Positions 7,225-14,946 of a DNA stretch of 16,302 nt are shown here, piece after piece. Both the position numbers and the translations under genes were made by a program. The DNA lies in NCBI GenBank assembly GCA_028698695.1, contig JAQVWB010000018.1, positions 1-16,302 of the forward strand, in the 5' to 3' direction. Source of the DNA: Syntrophomonadaceae bacterium (GTDB lineage Bacteria; Bacillota; Syntrophomonadia; Syntrophomonadales; Syntrophomonadaceae). Under the pieces are notes generated by a model that did no database searches, was not told where the DNA came from, and saw only the letters and a program-made list of their open reading frames with translations. How positions within the stretch are numbered: position 1 is the first letter of the stretch; each line of letters opens with the position of its first letter.

Positions 7225-8357
7225 AAAAATTAATTCCCCTGTTGGTATTATCGGTGTTTTTATCAGGTTGTGGGAAAATTGAATTGAACAATACTTCCAT
7301 CCCGCTGGCTTTAGGATTGGATTTACAGAATAATGAAATAGTTATAGTAGCTCAAATAGCTAGTCTCAGCAGTCCTGAAAAAGCTAAGGAAGACACCCCC
7401 CAGTTTAAGCTCTTGACCGCCCGCGGCAGAAGTGTTTCCGAGGCGGCCAGAAATACCAACCTGTATGCTTCTCCTATACCCCTCTGGAGTCATACGCAAA
7501 TAGCAGTTTTGGGGGGAAATTTATGCAGGCAGAATGTAACTTATGCTGTCGATTTTTTAGCCCGTAATCGTTTTGTGCGTAAAAACGACTTGATAGTAGT
7601 AGCTCATAAAGCCAGTCCGGAACAAATTCTCAGTGTCAAACCTTACCTTGAGCCTTATACGGCTATAGCTATAAGAAATATTTTAATAAACCAGGATCGT
7701 CAATTGGGTATTTATGCTCCCATCAATGCCCATGAATTTTTACAAAAGCTGTCTGCTCCCGGGGTTGAGCCGGTTGTACCCATGGTAAGCCTGCATAAAG
7801 ATGGTACCGGGGAGCAAGTCCTGCTGGATGGAATGGCTGTATTTAAAAAAGATAGAATGATTGGTCAGCTTAATGAGATGGAAAGTCGGGGATATTTCCT
7901 TATGAGGCCTGAAGTTTATTATGGGGGATTATTTCCGATTCATTGGGATAAAGGCGAAGAACAGTGGCTTACTATGGAAATCACCCGTTCCAGCGCCACT
8001 GTCACCCCCCAGATTCAGCAGCGGCAAATCAAGATGAAGATTCAGGTAATTGCCGAAGGCAATTTCTATGAACAGGGCGGTAGAGGTAATTTATTTACCG
8101 GCGATATTTTCCGACAGATTGAGGAAGCCTGTGAGCAGGAATTAGCCAGACAGTTAGCTATGTCCATTCATAAAGCCCAAAGCTTAAACAGTGATATATT
8201 TGGCTGGGGTCAAACCATTTCACGCCATGAACCAGAAGTCTGGAAAACTGCAGGCCCGGAATGGGAACAACTTTTTCCCGCTATTCCTTATGAGCTGGAT
8301 ATAAGATTTTATTTACGCAGAAGCTATGAGACTGATAAATCCTTTGTTTATCGTTAA
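7221..8357 (+). CDS. Ger(x)C-family spore germination lipoprotein (receptor C subunit, copy 1)
   Basis: A 378-aa protein beginning MKKLIPLLVLSVFLSGCGK, a type II signal peptide with lipobox LSGC, so Cys17 should carry the lipid anchor on the outer face of the inner spore membrane. The body matches Ger(x)C proteins, including the late motif AQSLNSDIFGWGQTISRHEPEVW. C subunits are soluble-domain lipoproteins required for receptor function. The start codon overlaps the stop of the A-subunit gene (7221-7224), with GGGAG upstream. A small two-helix membrane protein gene follows after 20 nt. The second C subunit further on shares the same signature motif but is clearly divergent. Confidence 0.93.
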   Translation: MKKLIPLLVLSVFLSGCGKIELNNTSIPLALGLDLQNNEIVIVAQIASLSSPEKAKEDTPQFKLLTARGRSVSEAARNTNLYASPIPLWSHTQIAVLGGNLCRQNVTYAVDFLARNRFVRKNDLIVVAHKASPEQILSVKPYLEPYTAIAIRNILINQDRQLGIYAPINAHEFLQKLSAPGVEPVVPMVSLHKDGTGEQVLLDGMAVFKKDRMIGQLNEMESRGYFLMRPEVYYGGLFPIHWDKGEEQWLTMEITRSSATVTPQIQQRQIKMKIQVIAEGNFYEQGGRGNLFTGDIFRQIEEACEQELARQLAMSIHKAQSLNSDIFGWGQTISRHEPEVWKTAGPEWEQLFPAIPYELDIRFYLRRSYETDKSFVYR

Positions 8358-8377
8358 TAAAGCAAGGAAGAATTACT

Positions 8378-8584
8378 ATGCTTGGAATTTTAACCGCCAT
8401 TTATTTTCTGATTATTATTTTCGAGGTGCCGGCTTTGCTTAAAAGGCATCTATATAAAGAACTGTCTGTATTTATGGTCTTCTTTGCAATAAGCCTTTAT
8501 GTGGGACTGGCTTTTTTTTTAAACTGGCCGCTTACAGGATTGTTTAAATCATTAACAACTAATTTGGAAAGGCTGCAATTTTGA
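8378..8584 (+). CDS. Small two-helix membrane protein, candidate germinant receptor D subunit (copy 1)
   Basis: A 68-aa protein with two hydrophobic helices (about residues 2-18 and 30-50) separated by a basic/charged turn (LLKRHLYKEL). Start ATG at 8378 follows AAGGAAG at 7 nt. It sits inside the receptor operon, and its stop overlaps the next start as TGATG. Some Bacillus receptor operons encode similar 2-TM proteins of about 70-80 aa, called D subunits, that modulate germination rate. Assignment here rests on size, topology and position; I cannot see a sequence motif that proves homology. Confidence 0.75.
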   Translation: MLGILTAIYFLIIIFEVPALLKRHLYKELSVFMVFFAISLYVGLAFFLNWPLTGLFKSLTTNLERLQF

Positions 8585-9777
8585 TGAAAACATCTCTAAT
8601 TAAAATTTTACTGTTATTTAATATGGTTTTATGTTTATTTTTGCTTTCCGGGTGTTGGGATCTACGGGAAATTAATGCCAGTGCCATTCCTGTCAATGCC
8701 GGTATTGAACTGGGCAAGGATAATATAATAACCTTTTCCACTCTTTTTGCCCGGACTGATTCGTCTAGCGAGTCAGGGCGTATGCAAATCGGGAATATTG
8801 TTACTATGGCCAGTGATTACAGTGTTTCTCTGGCTGCCCGTCGGCAAATGCTGTCTCTGTCCAAAGTACCGGAATGGTCACATATACATGGGATAATCCT
8901 GGGAGAAAATGCAGCCAGGAATGGATTGCCCATGATAACTGATTTCATAATGCGCAACCGCAATATAACTCCGGGAACTGATTTGTTCATAGCTGCCGGG
9001 TCCAGCCCGCAAGATTTATTGGCTCACGTTTATATTGCCGATAATGACATTAATAAATTAGTGCAGGTTAATGAATTGCTGATGGGAGGTTATGTGCCCA
9101 TAACCATGGGTGATTTTGTTTATAAGTTAATGACCCCGGGAATTGAACCGGCAGTTCCACAATTAAGCCTGGCAGAAGTACCCCATATGAATGAATACGG
9201 AGCTTTGGAAGTAAAGCATCCGGAAAAGCCCGATAACAGTCTTAAAAAAATAATTTTAAATGGTACTGCAGTATTTAAAGGCGACAAAATGGTAGGGACT
9301 CTGAATAAAGATGAGAGTAAGGGTTATCGATGGCTTAATCCCTCTGTAAAAACGGGAGGGTTTCTAACTATAGCATCGCCTTCGTATCCAGGGGAATATA
9401 TTAACCTGGAAATTGAAAGTTTTAGATGCAAAACCATTCCCCGAATAAGTAACAATCAAATTAATATGCACCTGGATATTGAGGTTCACATTAATTTTTA
9501 TGAAACAACCCGGCCAGAACCGGTTGTGGTCAGGGAGATTGAAAGGGCTGCCAATATTGAAATCGCCCGCCAGATTAGAAGCTGTATTAATAAATCCCAG
9601 AGCCTTAATAGTGATATTTCAGGGTGGGGCAGAATCCTGGAATCAAAGCACCCCGAACAATGGCATAACCTGAAATCCAATTGGGATAACATCTATCCTT
9701 TTATCAAAGCTGATATAAAAGTAAATACTGCTATTAATCACTCCTATCTGAGTAAGAAAGCAGTTAAATTACGCTAA
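8584..9777 (+). CDS. Ger(x)C-family spore germination lipoprotein (receptor C subunit, copy 2)
   Basis: A 397-aa lipoprotein. The hydrophobic signal MKTSLIKILLLFNMVLCLFL ends in the lipobox LSGC (Cys at about 23), followed by WDLREINASAIPVNAGIEL, a typical Ger(x)C N-terminus. Near the C-terminus SQSLNSDISGWGRILESKHPEQW matches the same motif in the first C subunit, confirming that the two are paralogues. ATG at 8584 overlaps the preceding stop (TGATG); an in-frame TTG one codon earlier (8581) is an alternative, with GGAAAGG upstream for either. Two different C subunits in one operon are unusual and suggest that two receptor variants are assembled or that duplication and divergence occurred. 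Confidence 0.92.
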   Translation: MKTSLIKILLLFNMVLCLFLLSGCWDLREINASAIPVNAGIELGKDNIITFSTLFARTDSSSESGRMQIGNIVTMASDYSVSLAARRQMLSLSKVPEWSHIHGIILGENAARNGLPMITDFIMRNRNITPGTDLFIAAGSSPQDLLAHVYIADNDINKLVQVNELLMGGYVPITMGDFVYKLMTPGIEPAVPQLSLAEVPHMNEYGALEVKHPEKPDNSLKKIILNGTAVFKGDKMVGTLNKDESKGYRWLNPSVKTGGFLTIASPSYPGEYINLEIESFRCKTIPRISNNQINMHLDIEVHINFYETTRPEPVVVREIERAANIEIARQIRSCINKSQSLNSDISGWGRILESKHPEQWHNLKSNWDNIYPFIKADIKVNTAINHSYLSKKAVKLR

Positions 9778-9793
9778 AATGTGGTGAATAATT

Positions 9794-10042
9794 ATGACAT
9801 TTAATTTAATTTATGTGCTCCTACTTTTTACCGCTCTATTTTTAGGGCTGGAAGCCAGAAATCTTGTAAATCGACAGGATTTTAAAGAACTGTTCATAGC
9901 TACCTTGCTACTTGTGCTGGGTTGGGCGTATGGAGTTGATTATGCCCTACATTACAAAGTACTGCCTGATCCCCAATCTTTATTGACTGTTACCCGACCA
10001 ATTTCTGATTCTTTTGAACAGTTTTTTCAGGTAAAAAGCTAG
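9794..10042 (+). CDS. Small two-helix membrane protein, candidate germinant receptor D subunit (copy 2)
   Basis: An 82-aa protein with two hydrophobic helices (about 4-20 and 33-52), an acidic/basic turn (LEARNLVNRQDFKEL) and a polar tail. Start ATG at 9794 is preceded by GTGGTG at 7 nt. Its layout mirrors the 68-aa protein after the first C subunit: each C gene is followed by one such small protein, suggesting that a C-D pair was duplicated as a unit. The two small proteins share topology but little obvious sequence. Function by analogy with D subunits only. Confidence 0.72.
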   Translation: MTFNLIYVLLLFTALFLGLEARNLVNRQDFKELFIATLLLVLGWAYGVDYALHYKVLPDPQSLLTVTRPISDSFEQFFQVKS

Positions 10043-10063
10043 TTTAATCAAGGAGATAGTATT

Positions 10064-11173
10064 GTGGATAATAAACTGATAAGCAGCCGGCAACTTGCCT
10101 TTTTAATTTTTTTACTCATACCGGGTAGTTCTCTGGTATTCGTACCTGGTATCGCCGCCGCCCAGGATGCCTGGATATCTACCTTGTTAGCTGCCGGAGT
10201 TGGTTTGTATGTACTTTATGCCATAATTAAGTTGCACGATATTTTTCCCGGTCAAAAAATAAGCACTGTCAGCACTTCCGTTCTGGGCAAAATCCCGGGA
10301 ACTATATTAAATCTTTTTTTCTTATGGAGTATTTTTTTATTTCTTCTTGCATTACTTTTTGATTTAAACATGGTACTGGAAATCATTTATCCATTTCTGC
10401 CCGATACCTTCTCATATGCTTTGGTAATTCTAACCAGTGCCTACTGTGTTTACAAAGGTTTAATCGCACTTGGCAGGCTGGGGGAATTATTCATCGGCCC
10501 CAGCCTGCTGTTAATGTTGGCCGGACTCCTTCTCTTTTTACCGCTCATCGATTTGCCCAACCTGCAACCTGTACTGTCCAACTGGAAACCTGTGGTCGCC
10601 GGTACTCTATATGTAGCTGACTGGCCTTTCAATCAAATAGTTATATTTGGACTGTTTCTGCCCCTGGTTACTGACCTGAGTAAAAACAAACCTAAGCTTT
10701 ATTGGTGGTATCTGGCTGGTGGGCTGGCATTGACACTTTTTACTATGCTTACAATTGCTGCTCTTGGGGTGGAACTTGTTGATATTTATCAATTTCCGAT
10801 TTATGAAGTATTTCGCCTGGCTGGTTTTGAAGATTTTCAGAGAATAGAATTGGGTTTTTTCCTTCTCTGGTTTATTACCGCAATCACCTGCATCATTATT
10901 TATTATCAGGGTCTGAGCTTACTCATACAGGATATTTTCAGCCTGCAGCATTATAAACCATTGATACTGCCGCTGGGTTTATGTCTCCTGGTCTTTGCCA
11001 TATATATGTTTCCGAATACGGTCGAATATCAATGGCTGGGTTTTAAAGATGTAACCGTTTATACCCTGCCAATTAACTTTCTTTACCCAACCATACTGTT
11101 AATAGCAGCTAAGATAAAACAAAAGCGCCTGCACGGGGAAACCTTCCCGATTACATCCCGGCAGGCAAAATAA
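10064..11173 (+). CDS. GerB-family spore germination permease (receptor B subunit, copy 2)
   Basis: A 369-aa polytopic membrane protein with about ten hydrophobic segments, of the same spore permease family as the first gene of the operon. The conserved region VYKGLIALGRLGELFIGPSLLLML (near residue 130-150) aligns with the matching stretch there. Start GTG at 10064 follows AAGGAGA (10050-10056) at 7 nt. It is the last gene of the operon, 21 nt after the second small membrane protein. Its stop lies 18 nt from the mfd stop on the opposite strand, with no visible terminator. A second B subunit could widen or change germinant specificity while using the single A subunit; that is inference. Confidence 0.92.
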   Translation: MDNKLISSRQLAFLIFLLIPGSSLVFVPGIAAAQDAWISTLLAAGVGLYVLYAIIKLHDIFPGQKISTVSTSVLGKIPGTILNLFFLWSIFLFLLALLFDLNMVLEIIYPFLPDTFSYALVILTSAYCVYKGLIALGRLGELFIGPSLLLMLAGLLLFLPLIDLPNLQPVLSNWKPVVAGTLYVADWPFNQIVIFGLFLPLVTDLSKNKPKLYWWYLAGGLALTLFTMLTIAALGVELVDIYQFPIYEVFRLAGFEDFQRIELGFFLLWFITAITCIIIYYQGLSLLIQDIFSLQHYKPLILPLGLCLLVFAIYMFPNTVEYQWLGFKDVTVYTLPINFLYPTILLIAAKIKQKRLHGETFPITSRQAK

Positions 11174-11191
11174 TCTGACTTAATACTTAAA

Positions 11192-14100
11192 TCATATCCG
11201 ACTTAACAAAGTTGCCAGGTCGGTGAGTGAAGTTCCCTGCTGTTGGATGTGTACCGTAGAAGGGTTGATCTTCCTGATCTTCATACCATGACCCCCGGTA
11301 AACAGATTGGACGGCAGCGGCCCTGCCATCTGCAATTCAATACGATTGCCTTTGCGCCGCAAACTTTTAATCTCTTTATGCCTGGCCATTATGCGTAACG
11401 AGGCTATGTGCAGAAAATTTTCCACCGGCAACGGAAACTTGCCGAAACGATCCAGCAGTTCCCGGCTGATTTCCTCCACTTCCTTTATCTCGGTGGCCAG
11501 GAGCAAACGCCGGTAAATCCTCATTTTAGTACCGGAATCCGGTATATAGCTATCAGGAATATAGTAGTCCACATCAATATCCATCTGAGGATTAAACTGT
11601 TCAGTTGATGAAACTTCACCTTTCAAACGGGCTGTTTCCTGTTCCAGCAAGCGGCAGTAGAGGTCAAATCCTACCGCATATATAAAGCCAAGTTGTTCCG
11701 GCCCCAGTATGTTCCCGGCTCCCCTAATTGCCAAATCCCGCAGGGCAATTTTCATACCCGAGCCCAAGTCACTAAATTCTCGACTCGCATTTAGACGCTT
11801 TTGCGCGGTTTCACTGATAACCCGGTCCCGCCGATAGGTCAGGTAAGCATAAGCCAGGCGATTGGACCTGCCCACCCGCCCGCGTAATTGATAAAGCTGG
11901 GCCAGACCCATGCGGTCAGCGTCATCAATAATAATAGTATTAACATTGGGCATGTCCAGACCGGATTCAATGATGGTAGTACAGAGAAATACCTCGTGTT
12001 TGCCCTTAATAAGATCCATCATCACGCGGGATAGTTCTTCCTCTTTCATTTTACCGTGTCCCACCGCTATGCTGATATCCGGAAGCAAAGCCTGAATCCT
12101 AAGTCGTACCTGGTAGATGTCTTCAATGCGGTTATGTACAAAAAACACTTGTCCGCCACGGTCAATTTCGGTCTGGATGGCATCCCTTATGATATCTTCA
12201 TTGTATTCCAATACATATGTAGTAATCGGATAACGTTCCGGGGGCGGGGTTTCGATTACGGTCATATCGCGTAATCCGGCCAGGGACATGTGCAGACTGC
12301 GGGGAATTGGGGTGGCCGACAGACTGATTACATCCACCAATTCTTTCATGGCTTTTATTTTTTCTTTCTGGCCTACGCCAAAACGATGTTCTTCATCAAT
12401 TATTAACAAGCCCAAATCTTTAAATTCAACATCTTTCGAAATCAGACGATGCGTTCCAATCACGATATCAATGACGCCTTTTTTCAGGTCAGCAATTATT
12501 CTTTTTTGTTGAGCCGTACTGCGAAAACGGCTTAGTACCTCAATGGAAGTGGGATATTCGGCAAAACGCTGCTGAAAAGTCATATAGTGCTGTTCAGCCA
12601 GTACCGTAGTCGGAACCAGCAGAGCCACCTGTTTGCCATCCATTATGGCTTTGAATGCTGCCCGCATGGCTACTTCCGTTTTACCATAGCCAACATCTCC
12701 GCAGATTAGGCGTTCCATAGGCTGAATTGATTCCATGTCTCTTTTCACATCATTTATGGCGGTTAGCTGGTCCGGGGTTTCCTGATAAGGGAAACGACTC
12801 TCAAATTCACTTTGCCAGGGTGTATCAGCGGAAAAGGCGTATCCCTCGCGAGCCTGGCGGGCCGCATATAATTTGAGCAGATCTTCGGCCATATCCTGAA
12901 TGGATTGTGATACCTTGCGCTTGGTTCTTTCCCATTCATTGCCTCCCAGTTTGCTGAGTCGGGGTTCACGCTCTTCAGAAGCAGTATATTTGAATAGATG
13001 ATCAGTTTTTTCCAGGGGCAGATAAAGCTTATCGGTTCCGGCATACTGAAGCAGGATATACTCACGGGTTACCCCGTCAGTTTCCACCTGTGTAACTCCG
13101 CGAAATATTCCAATCCCATAGCTGTCATGAACTACATAATCACCCAGCTTCAAGTCTTCCAGCAATAAGCGTTCCTGACCGGGGGCTTTTTTACGCTTCG
13201 AAGTTTTACCGCGCGCAGTTCCCCAGATATCTTTTTCCGTAACCAGAGCCAGTTGCAGAGTGCTACTGATGAACCCCTTTTCCAGCCTGAAATTTACTAT
13301 TTCCGGACCGCTTATGTGCTGTTCAATTAATTCCTGCTGTAATTGTTCACGGGCGGTTCTGCTGCTGACGGCCAGTTTAACCTGATAACCTTTGCCCATC
13401 CATTCCCGCAAACGTATAAATAAAGGTTCCAATTGACCGAAAAAAGGTTCCATATCCTGTACGGAAATATGCTCCATCAGTGCTACCCTTACCTGTGGTA
13501 TGTTTCCGGGGAAAAACGAGTGCCAGGTGGTTACTTTTTCCTGAATAGCCTGCATTAGTCGCTCTCGCTGTACCAGAGGTATTTCACGAACCGTCTGTTC
13601 TTCCCGACGGGCTTCTTTGATTGCAGTCTGGTAACGCTTGCAGTTACGATCAAAGTTACGGTAAAAATCCCGCGGTTCATCAAAGAATATCCAGCTATCG
13701 GTGGGAAGGTAGTCCAATAATGTATCTCCGTTTTCATCACCCAATGTCTCATCAGCGCAGGTTATAATCAACGAGTTTTCCGCCTTTATACTGCGCTGAC
13801 TGTCCAGATTAAAACGGCGCATGCTGTCAATGTAATCACCAAAAAAATCTATGCGGCAAGGTTCCAGGTCGCCTACCGGGAAAACATCCAGTATGCCTCC
13901 CCGCAAAGCAAATTCACCGGTACGACTTACGGTATCGCTGCGCTTATAACCTGCGGCCACCAGGTTTTCCAGCAAGTTGCGCAGGGATTGTTCCTCATTA
14001 ACTTTAAGATGTATGGTGAGTTGTTCCATTTGCTGTGGCGACATAATGGGAAACATAAAGGCACCCGGAGTAGCTATGATAATTTTTTGTTTGCGGGGAT

Positions 14101-14410
14101 GAGTTGTACACTCACGAAGAGTTATAATCCGCTGTTCTTCCACGCGCGAATAGTTTTCTTTTAAAAAGATTAATTCCCGGCCCAGAAACAGAAACAGACG
14201 CTGTTCGTCAATAAAGGCTTTCAAGTCGCGCAGCAGGTCGTAAGCCTTTTCCTCATCATGGACCATACAGAGGGTAGTTGTACCTGTCTGTCTGACCAGC
14301 TCAGATAATACATAACTACTGGCAGTTGCTGACATACCAGTCAGCAATATATGGTCCTGCTGCTGCAAAACTTGCAGCAGACGGTTTAACAGTTGGTTTT
14401 GCATTACCAT
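11192..14410 (-). CDS. mfd: Transcription-repair coupling factor Mfd
   Basis: A 1072-aa ATP-dependent DNA translocase that removes RNA polymerase stalled at lesions and recruits UvrA. Visible parts in order: UvrB-like N-terminal region (about 1-300, with GEFALRGGILDVFPVG at 165-180); RNA polymerase-interacting domain (about 420-480, KLGDYVVHDSYGIGIF); helicase motor with Walker A GDVGYGKTE (571-579), DEEH box (672-675), SAT (698-700) and QLRGRVGRSN (841-850); C-terminal TRCF domain (about 940-1040). It is about 100 aa shorter than B. subtilis Mfd (1177 aa), but every motif is present, so it is not truncated. ATG at 14410 has GGGGAGG 5 nt upstream; a second ATG at 14404 would give 11 nt. It follows fin after a repeat-bearing 292-nt gap. 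Confidence 0.98.
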   Translation of the reverse strand: MVMQNQLLNRLLQVLQQQDHILLTGMSATASSYVLSELVRQTGTTTLCMVHDEEKAYDLLRDLKAFIDEQRLFLFLGRELIFLKENYSRVEEQRIITLRECTTHPRKQKIIIATPGAFMFPIMSPQQMEQLTIHLKVNEEQSLRNLLENLVAAGYKRSDTVSRTGEFALRGGILDVFPVGDLEPCRIDFFGDYIDSMRRFNLDSQRSIKAENSLIITCADETLGDENGDTLLDYLPTDSWIFFDEPRDFYRNFDRNCKRYQTAIKEARREEQTVREIPLVQRERLMQAIQEKVTTWHSFFPGNIPQVRVALMEHISVQDMEPFFGQLEPLFIRLREWMGKGYQVKLAVSSRTAREQLQQELIEQHISGPEIVNFRLEKGFISSTLQLALVTEKDIWGTARGKTSKRKKAPGQERLLLEDLKLGDYVVHDSYGIGIFRGVTQVETDGVTREYILLQYAGTDKLYLPLEKTDHLFKYTASEEREPRLSKLGGNEWERTKRKVSQSIQDMAEDLLKLYAARQAREGYAFSADTPWQSEFESRFPYQETPDQLTAINDVKRDMESIQPMERLICGDVGYGKTEVAMRAAFKAIMDGKQVALLVPTTVLAEQHYMTFQQRFAEYPTSIEVLSRFRSTAQQKRIIADLKKGVIDIVIGTHRLISKDVEFKDLGLLIIDEEHRFGVGQKEKIKAMKELVDVISLSATPIPRSLHMSLAGLRDMTVIETPPPERYPITTYVLEYNEDIIRDAIQTEIDRGGQVFFVHNRIEDIYQVRLRIQALLPDISIAVGHGKMKEEELSRVMMDLIKGKHEVFLCTTIIESGLDMPNVNTIIIDDADRMGLAQLYQLRGRVGRSNRLAYAYLTYRRDRVISETAQKRLNASREFSDLGSGMKIALRDLAIRGAGNILGPEQLGFIYAVGFDLYCRLLEQETARLKGEVSSTEQFNPQMDIDVDYYIPDSYIPDSGTKMRIYRRLLLATEIKEVEEISRELLDRFGKFPLPVENFLHIASLRIMARHKEIKSLRRKGNRIELQMAGPLPSNLFTGGHGMKIRKINPSTVHIQQQGTSLTDLATLLSRI

Positions 14411-14518
14411 ATAAACCTCCCCACAGTCAAAGGTTGGACACTGCTTTTGCAGCCCCCATTAAGATAATATTATTTAAGTATCGCAATTATTTATTAATCC
14501 CGGTATTTAATAGACACG

Positions 14519-14680
14519 GCAACCTTAATTGTGTTCATACCCAAAGGGTTGAACACATCAGTAGTCCTGTGGGCAACCTTAATTGTGTTCATACCCAAAG
14601 GGTTGAACACATCAGTAGTCCTGTGGGCAACCTTAATTGTGTTCATACCCGAAGGGTTGAACACATCAGTAGTCCCGTGG
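14519..14680. repeat. Three tandem 54-bp hairpin repeats between fin and mfd
   Basis: Units at 14519-14572, 14573-14626 and 14627-14680 begin GCAACCTTAATTG and end CATCAGTAGTCCYGTGG. The first two are identical and the third differs at two bases. Each contains a 26-nt inverted repeat (14531-14556, 14585-14610, 14639-14664) with arms GTGTTCA/TGAACAC and inner ACCC/GGGT, able to fold as a stem of about 11 bp. The array is preceded by TTTAATAGACAC (14506-14517), the same terminus found on elements A and B. It occupies most of the 14411-14702 gap, which otherwise holds only the mfd Shine-Dalgarno. Because 54 is a multiple of three, a spurious plus-strand reading frame runs through it. Confidence 0.95.
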
Positions 14681-14702
14681 CAGAATCATCACATGAATAT
14701 TT

Positions 14703-14864
14703 TTAATTATAGTAGGTCTGCCGGGGAGAAACACTGGCGGCAAACCCCATTTCATCAGCACAATCATTACAAATACCCAGCATTTCTACACTGCCTTCCT
14801 GTCCGGGCATCTCGGAAAGATCAAATATCTGCTGACAGATTTCACATATATGATAAACCTTCAT
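14703..14864 (-). CDS. fin: Probable anti-sigma-F factor Fin (short zinc-finger-type protein)
   Basis: A 53-aa reading frame from ATG 14864 to TAA 14703. It begins MKVYHICEICQQIF and carries two CxxC pairs, Cys7/Cys10 and Cys32/Cys35 (GICNDCADEM), spaced as in a treble-clef or zinc-ribbon fold. B. subtilis Fin (YabK), encoded between pth and mfd, has the same layout (an N-terminal YYCxxC-type pair and a later CxxC) in 76 aa; it binds sigma-F and helps the switch to sigma-G in the forespore. Here the gene also lies between pth and mfd, on the same strand. AAGGGGG lies 7 nt before ATG, and a sigma-F-type promoter sits at 14919-14890. It is shorter than B. subtilis Fin, so binding is unproven. 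It is too small for many gene callers. Confidence 0.78.
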   Translation of the reverse strand: MKVYHICEICQQIFDLSEMPGQEGSVEMLGICNDCADEMGFAASVSPRQTYYN

Positions 14865-14889
14865 TGTATTGCCCCCTTGTCCTTTTTCA

Positions 14890-14919
14890 TAATTTAGCCT
14901 TAATCGAGGGCAAATATAC
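14890..14919 (-). promoter_or_regulatory. Sigma-F-type promoter of fin
   Basis: On the minus strand GTATA (14919-14915) matches the sigma-F -35 (GYATA). After 15 nt, GGCTAAATTA (14899-14890) fits the sigma-F -10 pattern GGNNANAHTR at every position. The start would fall near 14883, about 20 nt before the fin ATG. B. subtilis fin is itself transcribed by sigma-F, which gives negative feedback on the sigma factor. Confidence 0.65.
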
Positions 14920-14946
14920 TAGTTAATAGACGTGGGAATCCATTAT

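Noticed and set aside
14519..14680. CRISPR array
   Set aside because: The units are contiguous 54-mers with no unique spacers, there are only three, and no cas gene is present.
14326..14706. Plus-strand frames (126 and 131 codons) with a repeated peptide, such as VEHISSPVGNLNCVHT
   Set aside because: They are open only because the 54-bp tandem unit is a multiple of three. They have no Shine-Dalgarno, overlap mfd and the fin-like gene antisense, and repeat a hairpin DNA sequence rather than a protein domain.
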